Below the pieces are notes generated by a model. That model was not told where the DNA came from. It saw nothing but the letters and a program-made list of their open reading frames with translations, and ran no database searches. A stretch of 64,000 nt of DNA from Corythoichthys intestinalis (taxonomy: Eukaryota > Chordata > Actinopteri > Syngnathiformes > Syngnathidae). Positions 34,134 through 44,425 of this stretch are shown piece after piece. The stretch covers positions 7,248,001 to 7,312,000 of the forward strand of contig NC_080395.1 in NCBI RefSeq assembly GCF_030265065.1, given 5' to 3'. A program made the translations under genes and the position numbers. How positions within the stretch are numbered: the first letter of the stretch is position 1; every line of letters starts with the position of its first letter.

Positions 34134-35149
34134 TAGGGGTGTCAAACGATTAAAAATTTTAATCGAGTTAATTACAGCTTAAAAGTAATCGTAATTAATC
34201 GCAATTAATCGCAATTCAAACCATCTATAAAATATGCCATATTTTTCTGTAAATTATTGTTGGAATGGAAAGATAAGACAAGGCGGATATATACATACAA
34301 CATACTGTACATAAGTACTGTATTTGTTTATTTTAACAATAAATCCACAATTAATTATCAACATTCTTTCTGTTAAAGTGATCCACGGATAAATGTTATA
34401 GTTACAAGTTATAGTAATTTTATATTAAAACCCCTCTTCATGTTTTCGTTTGAATAAAATTTGTAAAATTTTCAATCAAAAGCAGAGTTAATATAATAAT
34501 AATACGAATAGAGTGACCAAAGTCTGAGTAAGTTTTACGTGTATTTTGCATAGCTATTTTGATATGGAATGCCAGTTCATTTTGCATTGTTGTTTAACTG
34601 TGAGAATAGGGCCTCATTACTATAAACTGAAGTGCTTTTCTTTTTGTGAACATATTTTTCTTTTTGAGAGAGATAGGCATATTATTTTTGTTGTGCTTTC
34701 ACTAAACGATACTTATGTTTGTTGTGAAGGAGAAGCTTATGCCAATAAACGGCGCGGTCCAAAGAACGCCTGTGTCCACTCGCCTTTATAAAATACATAT
34801 CTCTCTACATATCTTACCCAAAATACAACAAGAGACACATAATTGCCACTAAAAGAGAGAAAACTTACCGAAATATGTGTGGAGCACAAATAGCAATTTG
34901 CATTGCATTGTGCATACAGCATAAACGTCTCCCAACTACGAATTCTCCCACGTTTAGAAGAAATAACATTAGTATGGAACGGCGCCGCCCCCAAGCGGCC
35001 GGTGGCATTCTCTTGGCCTCATTGTAATCTGTTTAGGGCAATGTGCGAGCTGGTAATTCAGTGCATGCATTAATCGTGTCAAATATTTTAACGTGATTAA
35101 TTAAAAAAATTAATTAACTCCCGTTAACGCGATAATTTTGACAGCCCTA
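34134..35149 (+). mobile_element. hAT MITE, AGGGCTGTCAAA family (intron of minus-strand gene)
   Basis: The ends are TAGGGGTGTCAAACG and TTTTGACAGCCCTA, with the usual 'gaatggaaagataag' and 'acatactgtacataagtact' core. The flanking octamers do not match clearly. It takes up nearly the whole 1.1-kb intron between 34,085 and 35,186. Confidence 0.8.
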
Positions 35150-35185
35150 CTTTTTTTTATAAATTGAACAATGCTTGCCACTTAC

Positions 35186-35333
35186 TTCAGCCCCAGGACA
35201 CCTGGGCAGCACCATACAGCTGTTGTTGTAGAAGCTGCTGTAGATGTTCTTCCAAAGGTGCACGGGGTAAAAGTAGACGAAGATCTGCTTGTTGCCGTCG
35301 GCATAGGGGTTGGTGTAGGACCATGGTGTTTCA
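35186..35333 (-). CDS. Unidentified protein, internal exon (minus strand)
   Basis: Bounded on the minus strand by an acceptor (AACTTTCAG/TGAAAC) and a donor (GCTGAA/GTAAGTG). It is 148 nt: one leftover base plus 49 codons reading ETPWSYTNPYADGNKQIFVY, FYPVHLWKNIYSSFYNNSCM, VLPRCPGAE. It ends in phase 0, in register with the exon at 34,085. The aromatic-rich composition, two cysteines and exact phase fit suggest a real conserved exon. No family is recognised. The intron between these exons holds a MITE (34,134-35,149). Confidence 0.5.
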
Positions 35334-35512
35334 CTGAAAGTTATTAGATTGAAATATTACTTAAAATAAAACGTAAAAGCTGATTGTTTTTTTTTTAATA
35401 TGGACGCAGAAATGTGTAAAATAAAATCTAGGGATACAAAATACAACTTGGCCGCAGTAGCAAAACAATGAGGTTTTTATGTTGAAATTCTTGTGAATAA
35501 ATGCTTAAATCC

Positions 35513-35790
35513 CTGAATTCTTTATAGATATGGACGTAAAACAGTCTCGATACTTGCTTAAAGGAAAAAAGAACCCGTGCAGGTAGCATGTATTTTACGT
35601 AAATATGGCGAATGTGTGGCTCGTCTTTAAGTTCACTGTGGCGCCGCCTTACAACAAGTCCGCAGCAAAGAGCTTTTTACTTCAATCACTGAATTCTTTA
35701 TAGATATGGACGTAAAAGTGTCTCGATTCTTTGATCAAAGAGCTAAAAACCGGGCAGTTAAGCATCTATTTTACTTATATATGTCGAAGA
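35513..35790. repeat. Local direct repeat, ~176 bp apart
   Basis: 'ctgaattctttatagatatg', 'acgtaaaa.agtctcgat' and 'gca..tattttac.ta.ata' occur at 35,513 and again at 35,689. It lies in the intron or upstream part of the minus-strand candidate gene. Confidence 0.6.
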
Positions 35791-35877
35791 ATGACGCCAA
35801 TGTTGTAGCCGTTCCCATTCTCCCATTGATTTTTTTCACGTTTTAAAATGCATGCATGGTACGAAAAATATATTTAC

Positions 35878-36046
35878 CTTGAATCCTCGAACAAATCACT
35901 CCTTACAATCCTTACAGTTTGTATGTGGCACAGCTTTCGTAGTTCTTCAAAAATCCAAGCTTAAACTCTGCTTTGACATGACCGTGTGCCGTCTTTGGCT
36001 GACTATTACTAAACGAAGCTTCAAGCTCGGCCCCCGACGGTAAGGC
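35878..36046 (-). other. Possible first exon of the minus-strand gene
   Basis: The minus-strand sequence ends in AGGATTCAAG/GTAAATATA, a plausible donor. No long frame is open, so if real it is largely 5' UTR. The interval 36,047-36,690 has no recognised gene; 'gtagcaatagtacgacttacatc' near 36,130 recurs near 52,770. Confidence 0.25.
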
Positions 36047-36699
36047 ATGACGCAGAAAATGACAAAGAGTCAGGTCAACAGGTAATGCAGTCTATGCCCC
36101 TACGTAATGAAACAACTTTTTTTCTTGTAGCAATAGTACGACTTACATCTCAGTCGTTATTTTTCCTTTTATTTGGCTCTAATACATACTACATTACAAC
36201 AACAATAATAGTCCTTCTGTTAACGGACCCTCATCCGTTGACAAATTATTTCTAAAGACTTCAAAAAAACTCATCTGACATTACAACCGGCGACATCAGC
36301 AACGAACAAATGCTATGCTAGGACGCGATGCTTCGGGTCAAACAAGCCATACAGAACTTAAACATGATGTCAATGTCAATATTCAGGTCATTTTAACAGG
36401 CTTAAACCAGAATTACTGTACATTCATGAACTCGAAATAACTTTGAGGATTTTTATCCCAATTTCCAACTCCGCGCCAACGTAGTCAGGCGCAAGCTTGC
36501 AACGAGAGAACCGATGTGATTTTCACAATATGGCGTGTAAAGGAACAATTTGTATTTGACGTGCCATTTCAGATGAGCTTTGGCAAATATTATGTAAATA
36601 ATGAGATATATATTCATTTAGACATTAAATTTTACAAATTTAAAATTACAATGTATCTTTAAATCTCCGAGGCCTTTTCACACTAGCATCAGTCCAGAG

Positions 36700-38080
36700 C
36701 GGTCCACGGCACGCACAAAACTGGAGGAGCCTGACATACACGCTGTCAGGAAGTGAAAAGCGGCAGGCATATTTATTATAGTCTGAAGCACCAATCCGTT
36801 TATTTTTCATTGTTCCACACGAATACAGGGACTTTTCCTATTTCAAGGAGTAAATTACAATAGACGTGTGGAGTTTTACTAGTTTCGGTGAGAAGGTGAA
36901 TAGTTTTGTTGTTGTTGTTCCTTAACTACATTTCCACACAAACGCACATAAAGGTACTATTTAGCTCAGCAAGGAGAGGTATGAAAGTCATTTTCTGAGT
37001 GTCCCAGAGCTCGCAAAACTTTTTAAAGCGCATTTATCAAGGTTTCGTCGGCCGTGATTACGTATAGTGCCCTCCATAATTATTGGCACCTCTGAAAAAG
37101 ATGTTTTTTAGCTTCTAATATATATTTTTTTAATTCAAATAATATGGGACCTTAATGGGAAAAAAAGAGAAAAATCCAACTTTCAATACAAATGTCAATA
37201 CAAGTCTCATCTGACCAAAGCACACGGTCCAAGTTGAAGCCTGGGACCGAGTGTATTTTTGTGTGAGACCAAGATTGAGCTTTTTGGCAACAAACACTCT
37301 AAGTGGGTCTGGCGTGCCACGAAAGATGCGCATGCTGAAAAGCACCTCATACCCACTGTGAAGTATGGGGGTAGGTCAGTGATGCTGTGGGGCTGGTTTC
37401 GCTTCCAAAGGCCCTTGGAACCTTGTTAGGGTGCATGGCATCATGAATGCTTTGAAATACCAGGACATTTTAAATCAAAATCTATTGCCCTCTGCCCGAA
37501 AGCTGAAGATGGGTCGTCACTGGGTCTTTCAGCAAGACAATGACCCTAAACATATGGCCAAATCTACACAGAAATGGTTCACCAGACACAAAATCAAGCT
37601 CCTCCCATGGCCATCTCAGTCCCCAGACCTTGTTTTGTTGGCAAAAGGGGGTTGTACAAAGTATTAACACCAGGGGTGCTAATAATTGTGACATTATTTG
37701 ATGTCAAATAATTTTTTCTTTATGTGGGATTTTTCCCCCACTGAATGAATGCACTTGTATTGAAGGTTGGATTTTTCTCTTTTTTTCCGTTTAGGTCCCA
37801 TATTATTTGGATTACAAAAAAAATATTAGAAGCTAAAAAACACATCTTTTTCAGGGGTGCCAGTAATTATGGAGGGCACTGTATATCCGTCTGCCGAAAC
37901 AGCCTGATAGTTCAGATATAAGTACGCCTGCCCTTCTGCTATTGGATGCGTTGTTGACGTAAGAGCAGCTGCGCACTGAAAATAGAGCAAGTCCGTTCAA
38001 AAATACACAAAGATTGGGTTGCCGCTAAACTCTTCACATGAGGCTGCCGTTAGTTTGAAACGGCCTTAAGAAAGTGCGCC
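36700..38080 (+). other. Third copy of the B/D intron region (C locus), split by Tc1
   Basis: 'agtttcg.tgagaa', 'ttttgttgttgttg', 'actaca.ttccacacaaacg', 'catttatcaagg.tt' (to 37,060) and 'ggctgccg.tagtttgaaac' (38,041-38,062) align with 48,730-49,140 of D. A Tc1 remnant (37,065-37,881) interrupts it. This links gene C to the same duplication series. Confidence 0.6.
37065..37881 (+). mobile_element. Tc1-like remnant (AGTGCCCTCCATAATTATTG ends)
   Basis: The ends YAGTGCCCTCCATAATTA and TAATTATGGAGGGCACTG are flanked by TA. Parts of a Tc1 transposase remain: ASKWV and VKYGGRSVMLWGW-like near 37,300-37,400 and QQDNDPKHMAKSTQKWFTRH with WPSQSPDL at 37,530-37,630. The C-terminal part and most of the N-terminal half are deleted; 817 bp. 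Confidence 0.8.
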
Positions 38081-38542
38081 ACAATCTTTTATGTGGAGGG
38101 GGAAATCCTGAACATCTAATTTACTTATGGTTAACTGCTTTTCACAATTTTACTTCTGATTGTCGACAATACTTTGATGCTTCCCTTGTTTTTGTTGTTG
38201 TTTGTCCAATTTCCAAATTTTATATGAATAGTTTCCGGGAAGATTTCGTCTTGTACATTGTAATAATTTGAAATCTGCTTCATTGGAGAATTACTGGACT
38301 TTTTTTATGATTACTATCAAATATTGTTGTTCATTACTGACTGACTGATTTCCTTTTTTGTGAACTGTTTTTAGTACTCTGTTTTATAAATATAGGGTGT
38401 ATATATACCAGTACTCTTTGCATTGCATTAATTTACTTAATTGGAAAACAATGGTATCGTGCTTACAATGAATTATTAGAAATATAGCATTGTTTTTGAC
38501 AGCCCTCTTAATTCCTTTTGAGTCTTTTGGACGAAAATACTT

Positions 38543-38998
38543 ACCGTACTTTTTGGATTATAAGCTGCTATTTTGTTTCTCGGATTTTGAATCCTGCGGT
38601 TTATAGTCCAATGTCTTTTATTTGTTGATTTATTTGGGTTAATTGTAACACTGAATTTGACAGCGGCATCATAAGACTGTCGTAATTATGACATGACACT
38701 GTCATATGCATTAATAAATGCTTATGACAGAAGTGTCATCCGTCAAATTTGGTCACTGACTCAATTTATGCCCATCTTGGATCTTTTACATCCATTCAAA
38801 AGTGAGAAAAATTGCCGGATGACACTAAATGACATCTGTCATAAGGATTCATTCATGCTCATGACAGTGTCATGTCATAATTATGACGGTCTTATGACGC
38901 AGCTGTCAAATAGTGTTACCGGTAAATACCATTTTTATGTCAAATTTGCTGAGTGGCAGCTTATAGTCAGGTGTGCCTTTTAGTCCAAAGATTACAGT
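38543..38998. mobile_element. MITE (ACCGTACTTTTTGG / CCAAAGATTACAGT ends)
   Basis: Shorter relative of 1378-2194. Ends degenerate; inside is the palindromic 'gacactgtcat'...'atgacagtgtcatgtcat' module flanked by TAACACTGAATTTGACAG and CTGTCAAATAGTGTTACC. From 38,080 to 38,542 the sequence matches window positions 1-357 in part; no gene. Confidence 0.5.
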
Positions 38999-39065
38999 AG
39001 TTATATTTTAGTCATTTTAAAATGTGTTCGTTTTTGTGTAGTTTTAGTCGTCGATTACTCAAAAC

Positions 39066-39683
39066 TAGGGCTGTCAAAGGATTAAAATTTTTAATCGAGT
39101 TAATTACAGCTTAAAAATGAATTGTAATTAATCGCAATTAAAACCATCGATAAAATATGCCATATTTTTCTGTAAATTATTGTTGAAATGGAAAGATAAG
39201 AGACAAGACGGATATATACATTCAACATACTGTACATAAGTACTGTATTTATTATAACAATAAATAAGATGGCATTAACATTATTAACATTCTGTTAACG
39301 CGATCCAGGGATAAAGACTTATAGTTCTTAAAAGATAAATGTTAGTACAAGTTATAGAAATTTTATATTAAAAGAAAAATATATTTAAAAAACTATTTTA
39401 TATTAATAAAATTTGTAAAATTTTCAATCTAAAAATAAACTAGTAGCTCGCCATTGTTAATGTCAATAATTACACAATGCTCATTGTGCTGAATCCCATA
39501 AAATCATTCACACCCAAGCGCCAGCAGAGGGCGACTAATCACAAGTAACAGTTGGACATTACACAGTGTTGTCATTTTAATCTGTTTGAGCGGGGCATGT
39601 GCGTTAAATGCGTCAAATATTTTAACGTGATTAATTTAAAATATTAATAACCGCTTGTTAACGCGATAATTTTGACAGCCCTA
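39066..39683 (+). mobile_element. hAT MITE, AGGGCTGTCAAA family
   Basis: The ends are TAGGGCTGTCAAAGG and TTTTGACAGCCCTA. The flanking octamers CTCAAAAC and CTCAAGAC agree at 7 of 8. Includes the 'agcgccagcagagggcg' segment shared with the copies at 55.8 and 57.4 kb. From 39,684 to 40,373 no gene was recognised. Confidence 0.85.
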
Positions 39684-40373
39684 CTCAAGACGTTTTCGTC
39701 TGAAATTCAAAAGTTTTCGGCGGAAAAACAAAGGTTCCTAACAATAACAATGTTATGGTTCCTAACAACGTTAATAAACGTTGACAGACGAGCACATATT
39801 TCAGCGTCTACAAGGAGAAAGCCCTACTTCATGATATTACTCACTCGGCAGGAAACCAGTACATTGTTTTCAATGAATTAAACCCACCACAAACAGAATG
39901 TCAAAGTTCAGAGTTTAAGACTACGCTCGCCACACTAAATGCTAAAGCTAACGTGAACGCTATGCTAATGCTACGAGCTAAATTTTGTGTGTGATGTTCA
40001 CCCAGCACAGACTTTTAAAGGCTAAAGCAACATTACGTATTCTCTTTTGCCAAGATAAGAAAACGGCATGTGTCTCAAAACAAGCAAGCCAGGAGTGCAG
40101 CCTTCTTTGAAGCAAATCCTAAAACCCGGTGAGCAGTGCGCCCCCCGCCAGCACATGTCACACGACTCAGACACTGCTACGATGCAGGCTGATGCACTAC
40201 ACTTACAATAGAAAAAAATGTCGCCACACATGACAGGAAATGTCAGACAAAAACTGACACTCCTCTTGCTATGTTACAGTTGTCCAGGACATGTTTTTAG
40301 CTCTTCATCATCATGAAAAAAATATTGTCAATGAAATATTTTCGTTGCCGTCATCATTTACTGCAATGATATC

Positions 40374-40510
40374 GGGGTGGCGTGGCTCAGTGGTAGAGTA
40401 ATTGTCCCCCAATACAGAGGTTGTGGGTTCAGTTCTCCACCCTGATGAACTCGTCTAAGTGCCCTTGCCGCTTTCCCCGCTTGCATACAGAGCGTCCGAG
40501 ATTCTGAACT
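40374..40510 (+). mobile_element. tRNA-derived SINE
   Basis: Starts GGGGTGGCGTGGCTCAGTGG, with an A-box-like TGGCTCAGTGGTAGAG, and about 40 bp later a B-box-like GGTTGTGGGTTCAGTTCTCC: an internal RNA polymerase III promoter. A tRNA-unrelated part follows (AAGTGCCCTTGCCG). The 3' boundary and any tail are uncertain. The head is degenerate and cannot be a functional tRNA. Confidence 0.7.
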
Positions 40511-40544
40511 TTCCACGGATATATTTTCTAACCCTTCATTAACC

Positions 40545-41182
40545 GTCGACGGGATGTTGTGCTCGTCGACGGATTTACGTCATCGATGACGTCAACTATG
40601 TCGACTAGTCGGGACAGCTAGACATTATACCCATTCACGACACATGATGGCGCCAGATACCATTGAAGCGATGTTCTGTCTTGACAGATCTCAGCTACTC
40701 TCCCCATTCACGCCGCTAGATGGCGCCAGATATCATTGAAGCGATGTTCTGTCATGACAGATCGCAGCTACTCTCAAGTTTAACCAGTTTGCATTATTTT
40801 ATTGCAATGTTTTTCCTTATTCAGATTTGTTTCAAGACTGCAGTTACAGTTAGACTTCACTTTGATGGTTAATGTAGTTATTGCAATTTTTTTACTTTAT
40901 CACAATAGATTGGTTTATTTACATTTCAAAAACCAGAAGGCATTCATTTACGAATGTGATTGCACTTTACATATTTAAATGTTCAGATATTAAGATTTGA
41001 ATTAGGCAAAATGACATGATTTTTCTCTCAAATATATTGTTGTAATCATTTGTTTCGGATGTACTGTAATTTTGTGTACAAAAAATAATTTGGTGGTCAA
41101 AAAAATCTTTTTTCAAACTTGTCTTGAAAAAGAAGGGGTCGTCTTATAATCAGCTCCGTCTTATATCCGGGCCAATATGGTA
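40545..41182. mobile_element. Two MITE fragments: TAGTCGAC-type hAT end and CGTCTTATATCCGGGCC element
   Basis: 40,545-40,612 carries 'gtcgactagtcgggacagct', the inverted end of the hAT at 52,860. From 40,613 'agacattatacccattcacg' with two 'gatggcgccagata.cattgaagcg' repeats (40,645 and 40,722), ending 'gtcgtcttataatcagctcc' and 'cggg.ccaatatgg', matches 55,000-55,090 and represents another element family. No gene. Confidence 0.5.
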
Positions 41183-41392
41183 ATATTCTTTCACAGCCCA
41201 GACTCCACAAAGTGTGAGATGACATTTTGTCCCATGACTGATTAATCCACCATCTTATCATAATATTAGGACAAAAAATACACCAAAATCCTCGAATTCC
41301 TACTCGGAAAGTTGTACAGGAATGAAAAATCAGTCATTCCGTTCCAAGAGCGTGATTTTTTTTTTTTTTTTTTTTAATCCTGTGTCCCGCAG

Positions 41393-42309
41393 ACGTCATA
41401 GTGGAAGATCTTCACCTTAAGAAGCACGATACCCCCCACGTTAAACAGGAGCAGTCGGATATGCCTTCCATCAAACAGGAGGCGGAGCCAGAGACCCCCT
41501 GCATTAAAGAAGAACTGGAAGATGAAATCCCCAAGTTTCCAATGACTGTCAGTGTAAAAAGTGAAGAAGCTGAAGGTCCAAGCGAAGAGAGCAGAACAAA
41601 GGAACATTGGAGCAACAGCTCATTTCAACACCCGACGACAAAAGGAGAAGGACAATCACTACTGGACGACCTCTTAGCACCACTCTTGGACACTGACGAC
41701 GTAACGTCCCACTCTTCTGACTTTGATGCTTCGAAATCCTTAAACAAGTCATCACTGAAAAACGACACAAAAGAATGCGTGGATGGGAAACCTTTTCCCT
41801 GCTCACTCTGCGATATAACATTCACTACCAAGGAAAATTTAATCATACACAAGCATACACACTCTGATAAAAAAACTTTTTTCTGCAAAATTTGTGGTAA
41901 AATATTCACTAGCAAGGGACATTTAAAGAAACACACAAGTAGACACATGGGAGAGAAGCCTTTCGTCTGCTCTCTTTGCGATAAAAGATTTTGCACGAAG
42001 CAGGAATTAACAAAACACACAAGTAGACACACGGGAGAGAAGCCTTTCGTCTGCTCTCTTTGCGATAAAAGATTTTGCACGAAGCAGGAATTAACAAAAC
42101 ACACAAGAACACACACTGGAGAGAAGCCTTTCGTCTGCACATCTTGTGGTAAAAGATTCTCCCAGAAGGCATATTTAAATAGACACTTGAGGACACACAC
42201 TGGAGAGAGGCCTTTCATCTGCTCTCTTTGCAATAAAAGTTTTTGTAAGAAGTATGAATTAACAAGACACTCAAGAACACACAGTAGAGAGAAGCCTTTT
42301 GTCTGCTAA
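41393..42309 (+). CDS. C2H2 zinc-finger protein, gene C (truncated)
   Basis: Paralogue of gene E: the shared acceptor region (CCTGTGTCCCGCAG), opening [12 protein letters not shown] and intron-end sequence from 41,190. The first codon position often quoted here (41,401) is GTG, so initiation must be in an upstream exon or at a later ATG. VKQE, IKQE, IKEE and VKSE motifs lie in the first 60 residues; the acidic spacer [12 protein letters not shown] is followed by KECVDGKPF. Six complete fingers follow, then a seventh stops at FVC by TAA (42,307). Fingers 3 and 4 (41,956-42,039; 42,040-42,123) are almost identical over 84 bp. A shortened protein of about 300 residues is possible, but the locus looks like it is decaying. 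Confidence 0.75.
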
Positions 42310-42504
42310 TTTTGTGGTAAAAGATTCCCCCTGAAGGGATATTTAAATACACACACGAAGACACACACTGGAGAAATGCCCTTCGTCTGCTCTCTTTGCG
42401 ATAAAAGATTTTGTTTGAAGTATCAGTTAACAAAACACACACTGGAGAAAAAGCCTTTTGTCTGCACATTTTGTGGTAAAAGATTCATCGAGAAAGGACA
42501 TTAT
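42310..42504 (+). pseudogene. Continuation of gene C fingers after the stop
   Basis: In the same frame the sequence continues FCGKRFPLKGYLNTHTKTHT, then [18 protein letters not shown] and [14 protein letters not shown]. The linker after the eighth finger has lost RTHTG-type residues (KHTLEKKPF). The ninth finger is cut at about 42,504 by the MITE that follows. Only one stop separates it from the part upstream. Confidence 0.8.
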
Positions 42505-43205
42505 ATTTTTTTATATATATTTTTTTTTAAATTAATCACGTTAAAATATTTGACGCAATTAACGCACATGTCCCGCTCAGACAGTATTCTGCCTTTTGGT
42601 AAGTTTTACAGCAAGGCTTTTTGTGCTGTCTAACAGCGAACTCTTGTGGTCGCTTTGCGACATGGTTTATTGTTTTCTTGCCAGTTCAATATGGCTGCAC
42701 GACGTCTCGGGCTGACGCCTACCTTGTAATGTTGTGCTTATATGATCCTTGGACACGATTTGTCCGTAAGTATGGTTGTTGTAAAGAATGTACATATTAT
42801 GTTAGTAAGCGAAATGTTATATTTTTTGTATGAGACGCTTTTTGTTTGTTTAGTGAACCTGTATAGCGTGCTAAGCTAACGTTGTTGCTAATGCAATGCT
42901 TGTGTACTTTTTTTTGTAGTTTTACGACGGTCTAAAGAGGACAATGGTTTGAGGTCATTTTATTAATAAATCAGATGAAAAAGGAAGAAGTCTAATTATT
43001 AAGGCATTGTTCACTAGCTGTCTAGCTTTGGAAAAAGTAGACACTTCGGAGTGAGGACAGCATAGACAGATTTAAATGACAGTAGAGTGAAATGCCCACT
43101 ACAGTCCTTATGTACATAAGGACTAGTAACTAGTAGTAACTGTATGTTGAATGTATATATCCATCTTGTGTCTTATCTTTCCATTCCAACAGTTTATTTT
43201 ACAGA

Positions 43206-43236
<31 letters not shown>

Positions 43237-43354
43237 ACAGAAAAATATGGCATATTTTATAAATGGTTTGAATTGCGATTAATTGCGATTAATTACGATT
43301 AATTTTTAAGCTGTAATTAACTCGATTAAAATTTTTAATCGTTTGACAGCCCTA
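42505..43354 (-). mobile_element. hAT MITE, AGGGCTGTCAAA family, inserted in gene C
   Basis: The left end is reduced to a T/A-rich junction and 'aattaatcacgttaaaatat'; the right end TTAATCGTTTGACAGCCCTA is intact. It includes a (TA)n tract (43,205-43,232) and unrelated sequence at 42,590-43,060 containing 'gctaagctaacgttgttgct'. It ends the finger array of gene C. A long T tract follows at about 43,369-43,396. Confidence 0.75.
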
Positions 43355-43364
43355 ATATATATGT

Positions 43365-43400
<36 letters not shown>

Positions 43401-43533
43401 ACATGGTCACCGCCTGACACCTTACTTGCTACTGCTGTTCTGCCAAAATGTCTTACACTGCTGAAACGTGCTACATGAGGCGAATTTGACACCCAAAGTA
43501 CTACCGTGCGCTTTCAGCATGTTTTGTTTATAT

Positions 43534-43826
43534 TAGTGATGCACGATAATACCTTTTTCGACCGATGCCGATAACCGATAATTTCCTGCCCCTTCCACCC
43601 GATAACCGATAATGTCACGCCAATAATTCTATTCAAATATGTATGTAAAATTTTTGATAATTTTTGACAAAACTTTTGATTGCACACATTTGGAGGCTAA
43701 ATCAAGTATATAATTATCGGATTGCATTATCGGTTGAATTTCGTTTTATCTGGATTATCTGTGTGATGTCATAATTGCCATTATCGGCCGATAAATATCG
43801 GTGACCGATATTATCGTGCATCTCTA
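43534..43826. mobile_element. hAT MITE (TAGTGATGCACGATAAT / ATTATCGTGCATCTCTA)
   Basis: Inverted ends of 17 bp with repeated CCGATAA motifs; 293 bp. The flanking octamers differ (gtttatat, gatgcaat). From 43,827 to 44,425 there is no gene: TTAA|AGGGATCC at 43,932 starts a fragment of the TTAA-flanked family, and inverted 'acttcctgtt'/'aacaggaaatgacctg' motifs occur at 44,225-44,350. Confidence 0.75.
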
Positions 43827-44425
43827 GATGCAATCAGGCAAAAAAATACCTTCATAAAAGTACTTAAACGTAATCTCAAGAGTAGTTTAAATAAGCTACG
43901 TGACTAAAGTGGTCAACAGAGCAACACTGCTTTAAAGGGATCCTCTATTTTTAAGACAAGTAATTCTTAAAAGATAAATGTTAGTATGAGTTAAAATAAT
44001 TTGATATTAAAACCCCTCAATGTTTTTGTTTAAATAAAGTTGGTAAAATTATTTTAAGTGATAGGTCGCCATTCTTGTTACGTCGTAGTGCGCGACGAAT
44101 GGCAGCGAATGAATTCCCACTCCCACTTCAAACGGATTGAACGTCTATGGCCGTTAGTGGCAGCCAATGCCAGTCAATGAGGTAATTTTAGGCCACTTAA
44201 GGTCATTTACCTGTTTATTTTTTAGTTACTTCCTGTTGATTTTGGGGTATTTTATGGGTCACTTCCTGTTCATTTTGAGTGACAGAAGAGGAAATGACCT
44301 GGGAATCAACCAAATGAATAGGCAGTGACTCAAACTCAACAGGAAATGACCTGTAAATGAACAGCAAGTGACCTGTAAACGCCCCGAAATCGGACAGAAT
44401 GACTGCCAATGCTCTGGTTTCGAAT

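Noticed and set aside
40374-40446. Functional tRNA gene
   Set aside because: A and B boxes are present but the acceptor stem does not pair and a SINE-like tail follows; a tRNA-derived SINE fits better.
41401-41403. GTG at the start of the gene C and gene E open frames as initiation codon
   Set aside because: The frame lies just inside a splice acceptor; vertebrate genes rarely start at GTG, and the start is more likely in an upstream exon.
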